A DNA stretch of 64,000 nt from an uncultured Kiritimatiellota bacterium (GCA_934667425.1 CAKULV010000001.1:124001-188000); one strand, 5' to 3'. Shown: positions 52,501 through 61,472, counted from the first letter of the stretch. The notes: a model not told the origin generated them from the sequence alone. Numbers and translations are program-made.

Positions 52501-55500
52501 ACGGATTCGATCCGCGTACGGCGTGGAACATCAACGACAACGGATACGTGGACGTCCGCTGGCAGCCGAACGTGGTGGATGGCTCCGGCCTCCTCTCAGA
52601 CGGCAAGAGCAAGGGCGACGCGGGCCTCGCGGTGAACACCGCCCCGTACACGTCGCTCGATGAATACCTCGTGATGCAGTACCGCCAGCAGATGCGCAAG
52701 ATCGGCGCGGACGGCATAAGGTCCGCCACGGAGTCCCTTCTCCATGGCGGAGCGGCGTATCTCGTGACCGATCCGCTCGCGACCGTGACGATCACGTACC
52801 TGACGGCCGCAACTACCTACCCGAACCTCCCCGTCTCCTTCGTGCGCGAGCTGTACGCGGCGCGGAATCAGGTCTCGCCGTTCGACAACTCCACGAACCG
52901 CACGGTCGTGGCGTACTGGGAATGGCTGGAGCAGGAGCATGACATCCATGGCGCGGATACGGACTACGACGGCATCCCGGACGGCTGGGAGCTGTACGTG
53001 AACTCCGATCCGAACTTCCACGACGACGCCAAGCTCGCGACCGACTGGGCGGACGACGGCGACAAGCTGACGTTCCTTGCGGAGTATGCCGGCGTCGATT
53101 CCTGCAACGCCTACACGAACCGCTTCAACATCAAGGGGGAGATGATCTATCCCGAAGTGGAGACGATCACGAAGAACCACCCCGGCAAGGCCACGGGCTG
53201 GTGGAACAAGTTCTTCCCGACGAACCCGTACGACATGGATACCGATGGGGACGGCGTCATGGACGATGCCGAAGGATCGACCTGGAGCGATACGTTCTAC
53301 GTGGGACGCAACGAATACAACTGCTCCTTCTCGTTCATCTACGGAACGGAGGAGAATGCCGAGAAGTATGCGCTTGACGGCACCTCGATCTGCTTCCGCG
53401 GCGGCGGACTCAACCCCTGCACGGTTGATACCGATGGCGACCTCATCCCGGATGCGTGGGAGTTCCAGTTCGCGGGCGTGGTGTTCAAGGATGGCGCACC
53501 GCAGACAGATCCCGGCTTCTCCGCCACGGATCTCGCGATCCTCGTGAACGCCGACGGCAAGCAGTCCGCCGTGCCCGAGACGGGCTTCGCGATACGCGGC
53601 GGCATGGACGGCACCTGGAGCGGCGATCCGTGCCTCGACTTCGACCACGACGGCCTCGTCAACTGCCAGGAGTACCTGGTGCAGTCCCTGCGCCACCTCC
53701 GCTACGATGATCCCTACACGCCGCTGATGGGCCTCGACCCGTCCTCGGTCACTCCGCTCTCCAGTCCGGTGAACGGCATCCTCACGGACGCGAAGTTCGT
53801 CAAGTTCCTGCCGTTCTCGGCATGGGACGGAGAGGCGTTCCACAAGCGCTGCCTCGCGAACGGGTTCACGGGGCTCGCGTCCTGGAAGTTCGCCGAGCTC
53901 GGCTACTTCACCCTGCCGCCTCACGAGTGGGACCCGCTCCGCCTGAACACGGAAGGGCAGAGCAAATGCGCAAACTACGAGAAGTCGGAAGGCGCAGGCT
54001 ACCGCGTGATGCTTCCGCCCGTCGCCATCCTTCCCGACAAGACGCTGAAGGTGTACGTAAACGGGGCGATGCGCTACGCCAGCACCGATCCGCGCCGCTG
54101 GGATTCCGATAACGACGGAATGGACGACTACTACGAGTTGTTCCACGGCCTCAACCCGCTGCTCGGATCCGCTGCCTACCCGATGGGCGAGAACGAATAC
54201 GGATTCCAGAACCTGCGGTACGACGTGATCGCCACCATCTACAAAGGAGCGGTGTCCTCCTGGTTCAACTACTGGACGGGCTGGCCGACAGACCTCGTCC
54301 AGCCGGCGTTCGACGCGATCCGCTACCCGTGGATGATCGGCACGATGGAGTGCGATGCCGACGGGGACGGCCTCCGCAACGACGAGGAGTCCATCAAGGT
54401 AAACATCGCCTCGCCGCAGTACACGCACACCGACCCGACGCCGCTCTGGATGACGGATTCCACGTCCGTCGACGGCGCGAGCTTCACGGCGCAGTACTAC
54501 AACCCCGACCCGTACATCTCGGAGGTTGATGGCTACGATCCGCTCAGCACGTATCCCGACATCCTCGGCTTCCCGTGGGATGACATGAGGTGGAATCTGC
54601 GCCTTGCGGCATACGGCATGGGCGGCGCGAACCGCAGCTGGATGTTCTCGTTCGAGGAGAACGAAGGCTTCGATACAGACCACGACTTCAAGCGCGACGC
54701 GACGGAGCTTACCCGCACGACCGAGGCGGCGACCGATCCGCTCGACTTCACCGACCCCGACCGCCGCCAGGCCCTGTACCTGCCCGGCCTTGTGGGCGGC
54801 ATCGGCTCTGCGGCCGCGACGCGCGAAGGCGAGTTCCGCCGGGCGGCGACCACCGAACCCGACCTCCTCAGGCAGTTCACCGTCGAATGCTGGGTCAAGC
54901 CGGATGGCGCGGCCACGAATGCGGTGATCCTCGAGCGCGTCTGCAACTACGGCGCCTCCTCGCTCTCGAACGCGACAACCATGCTCCGCGCCAACTTCCG
55001 CATAGGCGTTGACGCTGCGGGATGCATGTACGGCGAGTTCGAGGGTTCCACCGCGAACTCCGGCACGGTACGCGCCACGGGCGGCGCCATCGAGGCCGAC
55101 AAGTGGACGCACGTTGCGTTCACCTTCAACGGCGCCACGGCTTCCCTCTACGTGAACGGCTCGATGTCCCCGGTGGCATCCGCGTCCGGCGTGGGTGTGC
55201 TTCCGGCCAACGGCGTTGACGGAATCCTTCAGGAACCCGGCGTGTCGGTCACGCCGTTCATCGGCTACCGCGCACTGCCGTGTTCGTTCGTGCTTGGCGC
55301 GAAAACGCTCAGTGCAAACGCCATCGACCTTGGGAAGACCTCAAGTTGGAACGACTACGGTTCGTTCTTCAAGGGATGGATCGACGAAGTCCGCGTGTGG
55401 GACGGCGCCCGTTCGGCGCACGAAATCAATTCCGACTACGCCAAGCGCTACACCTTCGCGGAGGTCTCGGCTCTCCGTGACGTCGTCTACAAGGCCTGGC

Positions 55501-58500
55501 TCAACGGCGCGACGCGCAACAACAGCGACGGCTACGCCGCACTGCCCGCCGAACTGCTGCAGCACTACTCGTTCGTTACGCTGTCCGGTGGCGTCACGGC
55601 GGCGAACGTGATCACCGAGCCGACCGGCTTCCAGGCTGGTGTGCTGGATAACGTGCGCCGTCCGAACGGCAAGACGCTCGACAAGTCCCTCCGCGTTGGC
55701 TGGTGGACCACCTCCGGCGTGAAGAGCGAGGTCTACATCAACCACGCGATCGTTCCGTGGATCGGCAACACCGTCGCCCACCTGCCGTTCATGGACGGCT
55801 CGTGCGCCGACTCCCAGTACTGGAGCCGTCATGCGGCAGGCGTTCTCAGCGCCCAGTACATGGCGCTTGCGGGGGCTCAGAACGCGGGCACATACGAGTT
55901 CCCGAACTCGGCGAACCCGTATCCGTACTATATCTACCGCCGCGACCGCTATAACCGCTATTCGCAGCTGTACACGGCTCCGTACCTCGCCGTGCGGATG
56001 TCCGACGCGCCGCAGGATTTCCTCGCCAAGCGCTACGAGTTCCAGATGCGCAGCGACTTCGTGGGAACGAGCGACCTCGTACCGCTCGGCGGCGCATTTG
56101 CCCGCCGTGGCACCGACTACTGGGATGGCCAGGGTGCGATGGACGCCTGGGCCGAGACAACGGCGGCCGGCGAGCCTGTCGATGCGAACGGCAACGGCGT
56201 ACCAGACTGGGCAGAGGCTCTTGGCTACACGACCGTTGAGGCGTACCTCCGCGCATTGGCCGAAGGACTCCTGCCGGACGGGACCAAGGATTCCGCATAC
56301 GTGTCCAAGGCGGACGCCAACAGCGACGGCGTGAAGGACTGGTGGCAGAAGATGTACGGCCTCACCGGATCCGCCCGTGACGACCATGACATGGATGGTC
56401 TCGCCGACTATGCCGAATACCTCGTATCCGAAGTGTTCAAGTTCGGCACGGTCGACCCCACCAAGGCGATGACGAACGGGAAGGAATACGACTACTTCCG
56501 CAGGGCCGGCAGGCTCTATCTCGGCGAACTCTTCTCCGACCACGATTTCATGGAAGACTGGTGGGAAGGCCAGTTTGCCGACAAGTACGTGTCGTCCGCA
56601 GTGTACGATGCCCATCTGGACAACGATGCCGACGGATGGAGCAACTATGCGGAATGCCGCGCCGGCACGATGCCCGACAGGGCTGCCACGCTCGTGGTTG
56701 GCGGTGACACGGTTCCCGAGCATCCTGTGCCGATGATCAAGGCGAAGCTCTTCTGCAAGAATGCCGAGAGCATCACCGCGCCGATCGTGGTTCAGGCCTA
56801 CTCGGATTCCTCCCTCTCGAAGGCCGACGCCACCTGGACGATACCTGGCTCTGCCCAGGTCAAGTCGCAGGAACGCATGCTCGGGATGAATCCCGCAACC
56901 GGAACGCTGTCCGTCAACCTCGGCCCCGGCTACGTGGTGCCCGGTTCGGTCAATGTCAAGTTCAGGGATCCAACCGAGGTCTCTGTCGCCGCAGGCGGCA
57001 ACGCCACCTACCTCAACCCCGCTTCGACGGGATGGCATGATGGCCTCGTCGAGGCCGCAAGGCCGGGTGACACCGAAGGCGCCGACATGGTGAAGGTCAC
57101 GGAATCCGTCGGTACAGTTTCCTACAGGAGCGGCGAATTCAAGGTAGACCTCTCCAAGTTGACGGGCAACGCCTACTACCTCTCCGAAGGAATCTACACG
57201 TTCTATCAGCCGGCCATCTCCAATGCGTACAACCGCATCGACCTCACCAAGAGCTACATGAAGGTCACATGGGACAGCGTCCGTGTCGCGGGCGAATCCA
57301 AGTGGGAGTTCACCCTATCCACCGCAGATGCCGGCCATGTCCGCGAAGGCAGGAACACGTTCGTGGCGTTCATCGACCTTGACGGCAACGGAACCTGGAC
57401 GGAAGGCGAGCCGATGGGCGTCGTCAACAATGTCGATGTCGGCTGGAGCGGCACTTCCATTGAAGTCGAGATGACGGAGAATAGCCCGATCTGCCCGCGT
57501 CCGATGCTCGCCTTCGAAAGCGACACGGCGGCATCCGCTTCCTCCGACAGCGCGACGAACGGCACGGTGTACGTGTATCGCCACCTGCTTGACGCCTACA
57601 CGGTCGTGACGGTGGTGACCAACCGCATGATAGTCAGCAAGGAGCTTGTAGACCGCAACTACCTGCACGAGGGCGACTTCCTGGCGGACGGCAACCTCGA
57701 TATCGACTGGAACGATTTCCAGGCCGATGTCGTGAAGAAGATCAACCAGGGCTACTCGCCCATCACGTCCATGACGTATCGCGTCTATTCGCAGCCGGTG
57801 GATATGGTCAAGGAGATCCAGACGCCATCCGGCCTCCCGTATGTCACGTTCAGGCGTGAGTTCGGCCTGAAGCAGGCGCAGGGCAACCCTGTCGCTCCCG
57901 AGGCGACTGCGGCTGTGTTCTACGGCAACCGCCCGACGTTCAAGTGGACGGTGACCGGCGACAAACCGGAAACGTTCACCGCATTCGCGATCAGGGTTTC
58001 CGACAACACCGGCAAGGCGGTGTGGAACTCCGGCAAGCGCCGTCTGCCGCCGCGCACGGCCGACGGATCGTACACTTGGACGCCTCCGCTCTACGTCGGC
58101 GACCAGACGGCCCTCGGCAAGGTGTTCGGCAACCAGGCGAACTACACCTGGCAGGTCTCGGTGTACAACTCCAAGTTCCAGTCCGACAGCTGGTCGGCCG
58201 CAAGCGCGTTCCGCATGAACGTCTACGGCGCCGACGAAGTCAACGTGGCCGGCAAGTTCTCGATCAGCGCGGCCGTCAAGTACTACGGTCCCGGCGCGGT
58301 CAATGTGCTGGAGACGAAGATGAACGGCACGCTGCGCGTCGAGGCGTACACTTCGCCCGACTTCACGGGCGAGCCCGCCGGGCGCACGTTCGTGAAGGAT
58401 CTTTCGAGCGTGACGAACGCCGGCGGCACGGTGAACGCTACGATCGTTGGCCTCGATGCCGGAACGTACTACATCCGCGCATACATCGACAGCGACGGCG

Positions 58501-59201
58501 ACTTCGAGAAGGATGAGTGGGAGTCCTGGGGCTACTATTGCGCCCGCGCCGGCGAGGACAAGACGAGTGCGATCTTCGCTCCGCTCTCCGTGACCGTCGG
58601 CTATGGCCTCAAGCCGGGTGCCGTCTCGGTGTACGTGGAGGATACGGATATCGACCAGGATTGTCTGCCGGACGTCTACGAGTACGATGCGGCCGGAACG
58701 GACAAGACCGGCTTCCTGAAGAAGAGGGGCGCTTCCGAGAACGAGCACAACGGGTACATCTCCGTGAACCCGAACCTCGAGAGCGCGATCTCCGACCTGA
58801 TCAACGGCGGTCTCCCGATCACGCTGTTCAGCGCACCATCCCGCATGAGCAGGTCGCTCGCGGCCCTCATCGCGGCGGTCGATACGGTGGAGCCTTCCAT
58901 CAAGGATTCCACCCTCACGGTGACGTCGCTCGACCTCGTGGACGGTGCGGTGTCGATCACGCTGTCCGCCGAGGCCGAGGATCCGCTCGCCGGCAACACC
59001 CTGTTCGCCTCGGATGGCAAGGTGAAGGCGACGCTCGTCGTCAAGTACGCCGATTCGCTCGGCGGCGAATGGAACGAGGTGCGCGAGCCTGTCGAGTTCT
59101 CCATCGTGGACGATACGGTCGAGACAGTGTTCACGAAGGCGCTCTCCGATCTTGGGCTTGACGCGACCAAGGGCTACTTCAAGGTTGAAATCGAACAGTG
59201 A
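46575..59201 (+). CDS. 4208-residue exported giant protein with TSP3-like Ca repeats and LamG domain
   Basis: The signal peptide is MKKTALGFIAAAMTFLANTVLA (from the second ATG at 46593, which has its own AAGGG site; ATG 46575 overlaps the lipoprotein stop). Residues 30-1380 are beta-rich Ig/Calx-beta-like segments. Near 1395 comes an FG-GAP-like MGDINGDGIPDIL and a Gly-rich linker. From about 1560 to 3370 there are at least fourteen calcium-binding D-x-D-x-D-G loops (DTDGDGFNDGW, DTDGDGLTDLEEYALG, DSDGDGMSDLYEV, DSDNDGMDDYYELFHG, DHDMDGLADYAEYL). A LamG/concanavalin-like domain lies at about 2760-2960 (FTVECWVKPDG, GWIDEVRVWD). Fibronectin-like modules and two more Ca loops end it. No sorting signal is recognised. 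Codons end heavily in C. Likely a surface or matrix glycan-binding protein. Confidence 0.85.
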   Translation: MKKGANMKKTALGFIAAAMTFLANTVLADIGAIRSIDPCDQYGNRVAPGTIETAKTVGETAYFRIRLQNKNSAAIYQTQGSSKLSNPWRFEYFLGGTPDYVAQQWAMTPPKVGVYVSGRFTLAEIVSYGEVRNEPWFTDIICGYTVKPGDLALPITLANSAGNEAADTPTTEYFLGTGLNLSSPWQLVSYTHESKVAWDVITATNVCQFSYGEYWSDTADGSLPATVTNADGNKTIDRTLFNAGLFVKSIDFDSNTEKDDAGNEVWRAVHERSTSTKEFVPSLAIPGEVASNYYGSVYLWTANTNSVVLPDAQTTVGSNRVLKLTIDGSPASLQFRLRGVTKGTSTELFLSSTITNIMSDSGRAITNFVSKTVACIDPLSPTVTVLANGSSSHTLNANADSYTNSTPFKVELTQAWTNNEDVVVKFRYEVNGVEMVPTNIIALSSEQQNGYDEALPTSVTIPAGGTESTELDINPKALYALGALTSSPKGDKVVITPYFDDAAMQAHFTAKPLNLTIYGMKPEIVSIDGYAPADLTAPDTSSPLAIRGGVTRVFAVRVRDTYRNMHTLDGTNGSYTVTWQYEGGTKITVDKDIDGNPLVPDGDGTIYVPVAYPVPASDQNMNTTIKVTNPDGRSSERTFYVYVKQPKNLTASIASAVVGEGGVQPVTFTLSETASASTLYAYLEPANTAASNLSYAAFFTTNTVEAAERGAAGQGVPFGSGELVAVSDTLLSGNGLKFYDNDSGHFVYNVRLATSPTWDPAKRVTEFTENTLVIDVTNNFPVITQVFARNNDTGLDRLASADSTITMSLSDPMRTFRVSQLADVDADKSGLDDKQIVYSWEVYLFDEPTKAYPATPNLVFYTVGLNSTLGMEQMFGTALTEDSCGLYKFSIRAQDKDMRGNKPDYLYYDAATATWKYDPWKGLDTGGAVAPAYPEGDALNPGNDWGAKYEFYLQIDKNPYVETTPYGTYTTDSDGVPIFTEGDLLAGEPMGFTVGLNAKPGISGFVGIPVEVTIEAVDNDRNPAPADTDVAPRISRSAFSFTASVYSNLFSFVEFDGTYVGRGLIRKPQMYRLVAKVTSTSASPSGTPWNELYTSATNYFRLQNTAPTVEADPDYIGQDSETNAMTGVTYAPNERFNFRWSVADVPGDLVGSNHGTTNLLVTCAVIGGYEIGTVTNESSGVFSVWFEKPGLNKIKITATDKDGDSGYSQIVWFFVETSKNVFIYPYGPSTASLGSDAIAKYFGQPGRGVGRVWADGNFGSITAFRHTWTYNTSARTASVYGKGYAAGEEDNSTSVGKSSAPHESGDGTGTPHYRNKSGYDSFFYRWFRLEPGKGGESGGSSGSGEATWKADAPMPAAQGGSEIELPTEQTEYTYPDAKAVAIFSRERYTSDNMGDINGDGIPDILAASRLWSTDSGESKRLCEAVGGGSGGGGGGDSGETSDIDLIDISAYNDDGDFLPFAASSINPLKPTVLDWGPGVPFDALREIRGMHHGLNEPGVSDYDLSDAERCALLSDYVAAGNSLTGVLADDYVAATNWATSAKWTPEAWKESEGVGIRLNPVKADTDGDGFNDGWEYYFWYYAKVGAITNGVWGRLEGRRYSVTAPATGTRISPEEIARVFDPLDKGDVSRDTDGDGLTDLEEYALGTNPIDWDSDGDGMSDLYEVLMGLDPLNPYDGAANPDADFMARCEYKEDTFTVFTFANGEMFGLPTKTSPSFEVDPVVVSTNVFKLTVADAAGDKVYYSIEAAQHDGAALTAEAKCFATVTLGSNVYLANLDEVVLPVGTAVNAAETSAVEETVSVASAYYKVERFISATKTEPIWFATKPAVIGPNELGLYMLAVDMPGFATYKHDDGALYLGESITFAAGTPVKSVAAAPEQMTMAKVSAYSVGMLGPVGGFTWRNPVTLETESTAMALPLFNYGGDGATYVPCGTNALHYSLAPVLENEKKGFTRSALAKVEKQHKVTLIHNQVFNQYGFDPRTAWNINDNGYVDVRWQPNVVDGSGLLSDGKSKGDAGLAVNTAPYTSLDEYLVMQYRQQMRKIGADGIRSATESLLHGGAAYLVTDPLATVTITYLTAATTYPNLPVSFVRELYAARNQVSPFDNSTNRTVVAYWEWLEQEHDIHGADTDYDGIPDGWELYVNSDPNFHDDAKLATDWADDGDKLTFLAEYAGVDSCNAYTNRFNIKGEMIYPEVETITKNHPGKATGWWNKFFPTNPYDMDTDGDGVMDDAEGSTWSDTFYVGRNEYNCSFSFIYGTEENAEKYALDGTSICFRGGGLNPCTVDTDGDLIPDAWEFQFAGVVFKDGAPQTDPGFSATDLAILVNADGKQSAVPETGFAIRGGMDGTWSGDPCLDFDHDGLVNCQEYLVQSLRHLRYDDPYTPLMGLDPSSVTPLSSPVNGILTDAKFVKFLPFSAWDGEAFHKRCLANGFTGLASWKFAELGYFTLPPHEWDPLRLNTEGQSKCANYEKSEGAGYRVMLPPVAILPDKTLKVYVNGAMRYASTDPRRWDSDNDGMDDYYELFHGLNPLLGSAAYPMGENEYGFQNLRYDVIATIYKGAVSSWFNYWTGWPTDLVQPAFDAIRYPWMIGTMECDADGDGLRNDEESIKVNIASPQYTHTDPTPLWMTDSTSVDGASFTAQYYNPDPYISEVDGYDPLSTYPDILGFPWDDMRWNLRLAAYGMGGANRSWMFSFEENEGFDTDHDFKRDATELTRTTEAATDPLDFTDPDRRQALYLPGLVGGIGSAAATREGEFRRAATTEPDLLRQFTVECWVKPDGAATNAVILERVCNYGASSLSNATTMLRANFRIGVDAAGCMYGEFEGSTANSGTVRATGGAIEADKWTHVAFTFNGATASLYVNGSMSPVASASGVGVLPANGVDGILQEPGVSVTPFIGYRALPCSFVLGAKTLSANAIDLGKTSSWNDYGSFFKGWIDEVRVWDGARSAHEINSDYAKRYTFAEVSALRDVVYKAWLNGATRNNSDGYAALPAELLQHYSFVTLSGGVTAANVITEPTGFQAGVLDNVRRPNGKTLDKSLRVGWWTTSGVKSEVYINHAIVPWIGNTVAHLPFMDGSCADSQYWSRHAAGVLSAQYMALAGAQNAGTYEFPNSANPYPYYIYRRDRYNRYSQLYTAPYLAVRMSDAPQDFLAKRYEFQMRSDFVGTSDLVPLGGAFARRGTDYWDGQGAMDAWAETTAAGEPVDANGNGVPDWAEALGYTTVEAYLRALAEGLLPDGTKDSAYVSKADANSDGVKDWWQKMYGLTGSARDDHDMDGLADYAEYLVSEVFKFGTVDPTKAMTNGKEYDYFRRAGRLYLGELFSDHDFMEDWWEGQFADKYVSSAVYDAHLDNDADGWSNYAECRAGTMPDRAATLVVGGDTVPEHPVPMIKAKLFCKNAESITAPIVVQAYSDSSLSKADATWTIPGSAQVKSQERMLGMNPATGTLSVNLGPGYVVPGSVNVKFRDPTEVSVAAGGNATYLNPASTGWHDGLVEAARPGDTEGADMVKVTESVGTVSYRSGEFKVDLSKLTGNAYYLSEGIYTFYQPAISNAYNRIDLTKSYMKVTWDSVRVAGESKWEFTLSTADAGHVREGRNTFVAFIDLDGNGTWTEGEPMGVVNNVDVGWSGTSIEVEMTENSPICPRPMLAFESDTAASASSDSATNGTVYVYRHLLDAYTVVTVVTNRMIVSKELVDRNYLHEGDFLADGNLDIDWNDFQADVVKKINQGYSPITSMTYRVYSQPVDMVKEIQTPSGLPYVTFRREFGLKQAQGNPVAPEATAAVFYGNRPTFKWTVTGDKPETFTAFAIRVSDNTGKAVWNSGKRRLPPRTADGSYTWTPPLYVGDQTALGKVFGNQANYTWQVSVYNSKFQSDSWSAASAFRMNVYGADEVNVAGKFSISAAVKYYGPGAVNVLETKMNGTLRVEAYTSPDFTGEPAGRTFVKDLSSVTNAGGTVNATIVGLDAGTYYIRAYIDSDGDFEKDEWESWGYYCARAGEDKTSAIFAPLSVTVGYGLKPGAVSVYVEDTDIDQDCLPDVYEYDAAGTDKTGFLKKRGASENEHNGYISVNPNLESAISDLINGGLPITLFSAPSRMSRSLAALIAAVDTVEPSIKDSTLTVTSLDLVDGAVSITLSAEAEDPLAGNTLFASDGKVKATLVVKYADSLGGEWNEVREPVEFSIVDDTVETVFTKALSDLGLDATKGYFKVEIEQ

Positions 59202-59205
59202 CAAG

Positions 59206-60345
59206 ATGAAAAAGCAAATCAGGAAAGTACTCGTATTAAACGCAGGGTCGTCGTCCCTCAAGTATGAGCTCTTCGACATGAAGGGCGAGAAGGCGCTCCG
59301 CAAGGGGATCGTGGAGCGCATAGGCTGCGGCGGCCCGAAGGACCACGCGGAGGCCCTGCGCCGCGTGGTGGCCGACCTCGGCGGGGACGCTGAGGGCATC
59401 GACGCGATCGGCCACCGCGTCCTGCACGGCGGGGAGGTGTTCAAGGACTCCGCCCTCATGGACCGGGAGGCGATGGCCAAGGCGAAGAAGCTCATCAAGT
59501 TCGGCCCCCTGCACATGCCCGCCAACCTCGGCTGCATCGAGGCGTGCGCGAAGATATTCAAGGGTATTCCCAACGTGGGCGTGTTTGATACGGCCTTCCA
59601 CCAGACGATGCCGGACTGCGCGGCCCTCTACGCGATATCCCCTGAGTTCTACGAGAAAATGGGCATCCGCAAGTACGGCTTCCACGGCACGAGCCACAAG
59701 TTCGTGACGCACGCCGCCGCGAAGTGGCTGAAGAAGCCGCTCGGCAGGGTGAACCTCGTCACGTGCCACCTCGGCAACGGCTCGTCGCTCGCGGCCATCC
59801 GCCACGGGCAGGTCGTGGACACCACGATGGGGCTCACGCCGCTCGCCGGGCTGATCATGGGCACGCGCTGCGGCAACATCGACGCCGCCGCCGTACTCGC
59901 CATCATGGAGGCCAGGCACCTCACCCCCTCGCAGGCGGATACCCTGCTGAACAGGAAGTCGGGCCTGCTCGCGCTCACCGGGTCGAGCGACTGCCGGGAC
60001 ATATGCGCGAAGGCCGCGAAGGGCGACCGCATGGCCGAGCTCGCGCTCGAGATGCTCGCCTACCGCGACGCGCTCTACATCGGCGGCTACTACACCATCG
60101 TCGGCGGGGCCGACGCGATCGTCATGACGGGCGGAATCGGCGAGAACTCCACCGAGGTGCGGGCGAGGATCGTCGGAAGGCTCGGCGCCCTCGGCATCAG
60201 GCTCGACAAGGCGGCGAACGCAAGGATACATGGCGAGGTTGGCGTGATATCCACGAAGGATTCCAGAATCCCCGTGGTTGTGATCCCCACGAACGAGGAG
60301 CTTATGATCGCCCGCGACACCGTTCGCGTCTTGGGGAATCGATAA
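59206..60345 (+). CDS. ackA: Acetate kinase
   Basis: The 379-residue protein carries both ASKHA signatures of acetate kinase: VLVLNAGSSSLKY at the N-terminus and MGLTPLAGLIMGTRCGNID in the middle. Also visible are GFHGTSHKFV, TCHLGNGSS and the C-terminal FTGGIGEN-type loop (VMTGGIGENS) with late PTNEELMIARDT. It converts acetyl phosphate and ADP to acetate and ATP, the energy step of acetogenic fermentation. It starts 4 bases after the giant gene's stop with little ribosome-binding site, so it may be read through from that operon or have a promoter inside it. pta follows after 44 bases of heptamers. Confidence 0.98.
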   Translation: MKKQIRKVLVLNAGSSSLKYELFDMKGEKALRKGIVERIGCGGPKDHAEALRRVVADLGGDAEGIDAIGHRVLHGGEVFKDSALMDREAMAKAKKLIKFGPLHMPANLGCIEACAKIFKGIPNVGVFDTAFHQTMPDCAALYAISPEFYEKMGIRKYGFHGTSHKFVTHAAAKWLKKPLGRVNLVTCHLGNGSSLAAIRHGQVVDTTMGLTPLAGLIMGTRCGNIDAAAVLAIMEARHLTPSQADTLLNRKSGLLALTGSSDCRDICAKAAKGDRMAELALEMLAYRDALYIGGYYTIVGGADAIVMTGGIGENSTEVRARIVGRLGALGIRLDKAANARIHGEVGVISTKDSRIPVVVIPTNEELMIARDTVRVLGNR

Positions 60346-60352
60346 ATCGCGA

Positions 60353-60389
60353 ATTCTACCCACTACCAACTACCAACTACCAACTACTA
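60353..60389 (+). repeat. CTACCAA heptamers abutting the pta start
   Basis: About five 7-base units (CTACCCA, CTACCAA, CTACCAA, CTACCAA, CTACTAA) fill the gap from the ackA stop to the ATG of pta, whose A is the last base of the final unit. No Shine-Dalgarno is present in the gap. Confidence 0.8.
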
Positions 60390-61433
60390 ATGAACGCAAT
60401 TGACAGGATAATCGAAAAGGCTTCGGCGATGAACGGCACGGTCGTCCTCCCCGAGGGAATGGACGCCCGCGTGATAACGGCCGCGTGCGCCTGCGTAGAC
60501 CGCAGGATCTGCACTCCGGTGGTTTTGGGAACCGCCGGGGAGATCGCCGCCGCAGAGGCGAATGCAAACCTGAAGCTCGCGGATCGCGGCATCAAGACGA
60601 TTGACTACACGCAGGGCGACGCCGAGCTTGAGGCGGCGTACCTTGAGGCATGGAACGCGAAGGAGTCGCGCAAGCCCGCCGGGAAACAGAAGATAATCGA
60701 CCTCGCCGGCGCCCAGAAGACGCTCCGCACCAAGCGCATCTACTTTGGCGGAATGATGGTGAAGCTTGGCCGCGTGAATGGACTCGTCGCCGGTTCGATC
60801 GCCTCCACGGGCGATATGCTCCGGGCGGCGTTCCACACGCTGGGGACGCAGGCGGGCGTGAAGACCGCCTCCTCGTGCTTCATCCTCGATCTACAGAATC
60901 CTACCCCGTGTGGCGATTCGGCGCTGGCTTTCGGCGATTGCGCCGTGATCCCCGATCCCACTTCCGAACAGCTCGTCGACATCGGCCTTGCGACCGCGCA
61001 GACCTATCGCGAACTCACGGGCAACGAGCCGCGTGTGGCGTACCTTTCGTATTCCACGAAGGGGAGCGCCGCCGGCCCTCTCGTAGAGAAGGTGCGGAAG
61101 GCCGTTGAGCTTGGGCGTCCACAGTTCGAGGCGGCGGGCATCAAGATGGATGGCGAAATGCAGTTCGACGCCGCCATCGCGCCGTCCGTCGGGCAGCTCA
61201 AGAATCCGGGCGGCGAGATCCAGGGCAACGCGAACGTGTTCATATTCCCCGATCTCCAGGCCGGAAACATCGGCTACAAGATCGCCCAGCGCCTTGGCGG
61301 GGCGATGGCGATCGGGCCGAACCTCCAGGGCCTTGCGAAGGCCATGAACGACCTTTCGCGCGGCTGCTCTGCCGAGGATATCGTTGGGACGATCTGCGTG
61401 ACGCTTCTGCAGTCGGCGGCGAAGGGGCGATAG
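60390..61433 (+). CDS. pta: Phosphate acetyltransferase
   Basis: The 347-residue protein is a short-form Pta (PTA_PTB fold). Marks are VVLPEGMDARVITAACACVD, the core GLVAGSIASTGDMLRAAFHTLG, CAVIPDPTSEQLVDIGLATAQTY with RVAYLSYSTKGSA, and the C-terminal ANVFIFPDLQAGNIGYKIAQRLG. It converts acetyl-CoA and phosphate to acetyl phosphate for AckA. ATG 60390 gives the normal start; initiation without a Shine-Dalgarno, directly after heptamers, is odd. A Cys-rich pair near residues 31-33 is of no known importance. Confidence 0.96.
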   Translation: MNAIDRIIEKASAMNGTVVLPEGMDARVITAACACVDRRICTPVVLGTAGEIAAAEANANLKLADRGIKTIDYTQGDAELEAAYLEAWNAKESRKPAGKQKIIDLAGAQKTLRTKRIYFGGMMVKLGRVNGLVAGSIASTGDMLRAAFHTLGTQAGVKTASSCFILDLQNPTPCGDSALAFGDCAVIPDPTSEQLVDIGLATAQTYRELTGNEPRVAYLSYSTKGSAAGPLVEKVRKAVELGRPQFEAAGIKMDGEMQFDAAIAPSVGQLKNPGGEIQGNANVFIFPDLQAGNIGYKIAQRLGGAMAIGPNLQGLAKAMNDLSRGCSAEDIVGTICVTLLQSAAKGR

Positions 61434-61472
61434 TCCGGGCGAACCTCACACCGAAACAACGGCACACATCAC

